A stretch of 6,377 nucleotides of DNA, taken from the NCBI GenBank assembly GCA_900552225.1, contig URYX01000106.1, positions 1 to 6,377 on the forward strand, in the 5' to 3' direction. A program made the position numbers and the translations under genes. Position 1 is the first letter of the stretch. The number at the start of each line of letters is the position of its first letter. This DNA comes from an uncultured Oscillospiraceae bacterium (GTDB taxonomy: Bacteria; Bacillota; Clostridia; Oscillospirales; Acutalibacteraceae). Below are positions 5,531-6,377 of the stretch, in pieces. Under the pieces are notes generated by a model, which was given only the letters and a program-made list of their open reading frames with translations, was not told the origin of the DNA and did not search any database.

Positions 5531-6377
5531 ATGAATCATCCCCCCGTATGGAAGCAAAAGCAGTTTTATATTTCCACCTTTAATGCAACGGCCGGTGACC
5601 CGAAATATACGGAGGCACAGCTCCGCTATCACAAGGAGGCCGGCTTCAATCTGATCGAATTCACCTTCAAGAGCCGCGAATACGTATTGCAGGCGCTGCC
5701 GTATTGCGAGAAGCTGGGGCTTGCATCCCTTGTACAGGATGAGGAGCTGGCCGGCATCGGACTGGATCACATGGTGGAATCCACCGACGAATCCGTGCAG
5801 CGCGTGGTGGAGCTTTACAAGCCGTTCCCGCACGTGATGGGCTTTTACGTATGGGATGAGCCGGGCCTGGCGGCGTTTCCGGTCTGCCGGGCCACCATTG
5901 AGCGGTTCCGGCGGTATGCGCCGGATAAGCTGGCGTTTTCGGTGATGGTGCCGAGCTACGGCATTTATAACTGGCAGGTATCCAACTGGGACGCGCAAAA
6001 CAACGAGCCGCTGGAGGAGCGTCCCTTTGCCCGCTATGTCCGGAGATATCTGGCCGAGACGGATGTGGATGTCGCCTCCGTCGATTACTATCCGTATGCG
6101 GTGAAGGCGGGAGCCTCACTGATCGTGAATGACCTGTGGCGGGATATGGGCTGCGTGCGTCGGTATGCGCAGGAGGCCGGCCGCCCGTTCTGGTTCTATT
6201 TCCAGTCCAAGGGAACCTTTGAGCTGGACGACAACGAGGGCTCCCGCGGCATGAGCTACGAGAAAATGGCGGTGCAGACCTACGCGGCGCTGGCCTACGG
6301 TGCCAAGCAGATCAGCTATTTCACCTCGTCGAGTGCGGTCAGCCGGATGGACGATCAGCCGGGACCGCTGTTTGAAG
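5531..6377 (+). CDS. Putative TIM-barrel glycoside hydrolase, family not recognised (3'-truncated)
   Basis: The frame starts at ATG 5531 and stays open to the window end, giving 282 residues with no stop. No signal peptide is seen (MNHPPVWKQKQFYISTFNAT), so it is probably cytoplasmic. The pattern is that of a (beta/alpha)8 barrel: YHKEAGFNLIEFTF early, GFYVWDEPG with E110, VDYYPY (D185-P188), RPFWFYFQS (Q225) and AVQTYAALAYGAKQISYFT (about 252-270). The WDEP motif at a strand end and the late 'ALAYGAKQI.YF' segment recall GH42/clan GH-A-like enzymes, in which a strand-4 Glu is the acid/base. The residue at the usual nucleophile strand looks like Gln (Q225), so either the nucleophile lies elsewhere or the mechanism differs. 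Its place after nagA suggests it trims another sugar from the same imported substrate (inference). The annotation could be wrong at family level. Confidence 0.6.
   Translation, partial: MNHPPVWKQKQFYISTFNATAGDPKYTEAQLRYHKEAGFNLIEFTFKSREYVLQALPYCEKLGLASLVQDEELAGIGLDHMVESTDESVQRVVELYKPFPHVMGFYVWDEPGLAAFPVCRATIERFRRYAPDKLAFSVMVPSYGIYNWQVSNWDAQNNEPLEERPFARYVRRYLAETDVDVASVDYYPYAVKAGASLIVNDLWRDMGCVRRYAQEAGRPFWFYFQSKGTFELDDNEGSRGMSYEKMAVQTYAALAYGAKQISYFTSSSAVSRMDDQPGPLFE

Overview
The window is an internal slice of one plus-strand operon for taking up and breaking down N-acetylhexosamine-containing sugars. Every gene points the same way. Gaps are 14, 25 and 36 bases and two junctions overlap (4 and 14 bases). 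I see no promoter, terminator, RNA gene, mobile element or CRISPR array. Both ends are cut inside genes: the first has lost its 5' end and the last its 3' end. The high-GC sequence, strong purine-rich Shine-Dalgarno sites, a GTG start, a CUT1 permease and a small Yip1-family membrane protein inside a sugar operon suggest a GC-rich Firmicute (Clostridia or Paenibacillus-like). That assignment is an inference from style, not from a marker gene.

Layout: (1) 1-448, C-terminal part of a MalG-type ABC sugar permease; (2) 463-1080, a five-helix Yip1-domain membrane protein; (3) 1106-2752 and (4) 2749-4374, two tandem paralogous GH20 beta-N-acetylhexosaminidase-like enzymes without signal peptides; (5) 4361-5494, a NagA-type N-acetylglucosamine-6-phosphate deacetylase; (6) 5531-end, an incomplete protein that looks like a TIM-barrel glycoside hydrolase of no family I can name.

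Proposed working: the ABC importer brings in an oligosaccharide or glycoconjugate fragment, the two cytoplasmic GH20 enzymes release N-acetylhexosamine from it, and NagA deacetylates the sugar after phosphorylation. No sugar kinase or glucosamine-6-phosphate deaminase is in the window, so that step must be encoded elsewhere. The last protein may remove another residue from the same substrate.

The pathway type is familiar, and I found no evidence for a wholly new class of system. The least ordinary points are the coupled, diverged GH20 pair with non-canonical active-site surroundings, a NagA-like enzyme with substitutions next to conserved active-site positions, the Yip1 protein between transporter and enzymes, and the unclassified final hydrolase-like protein.
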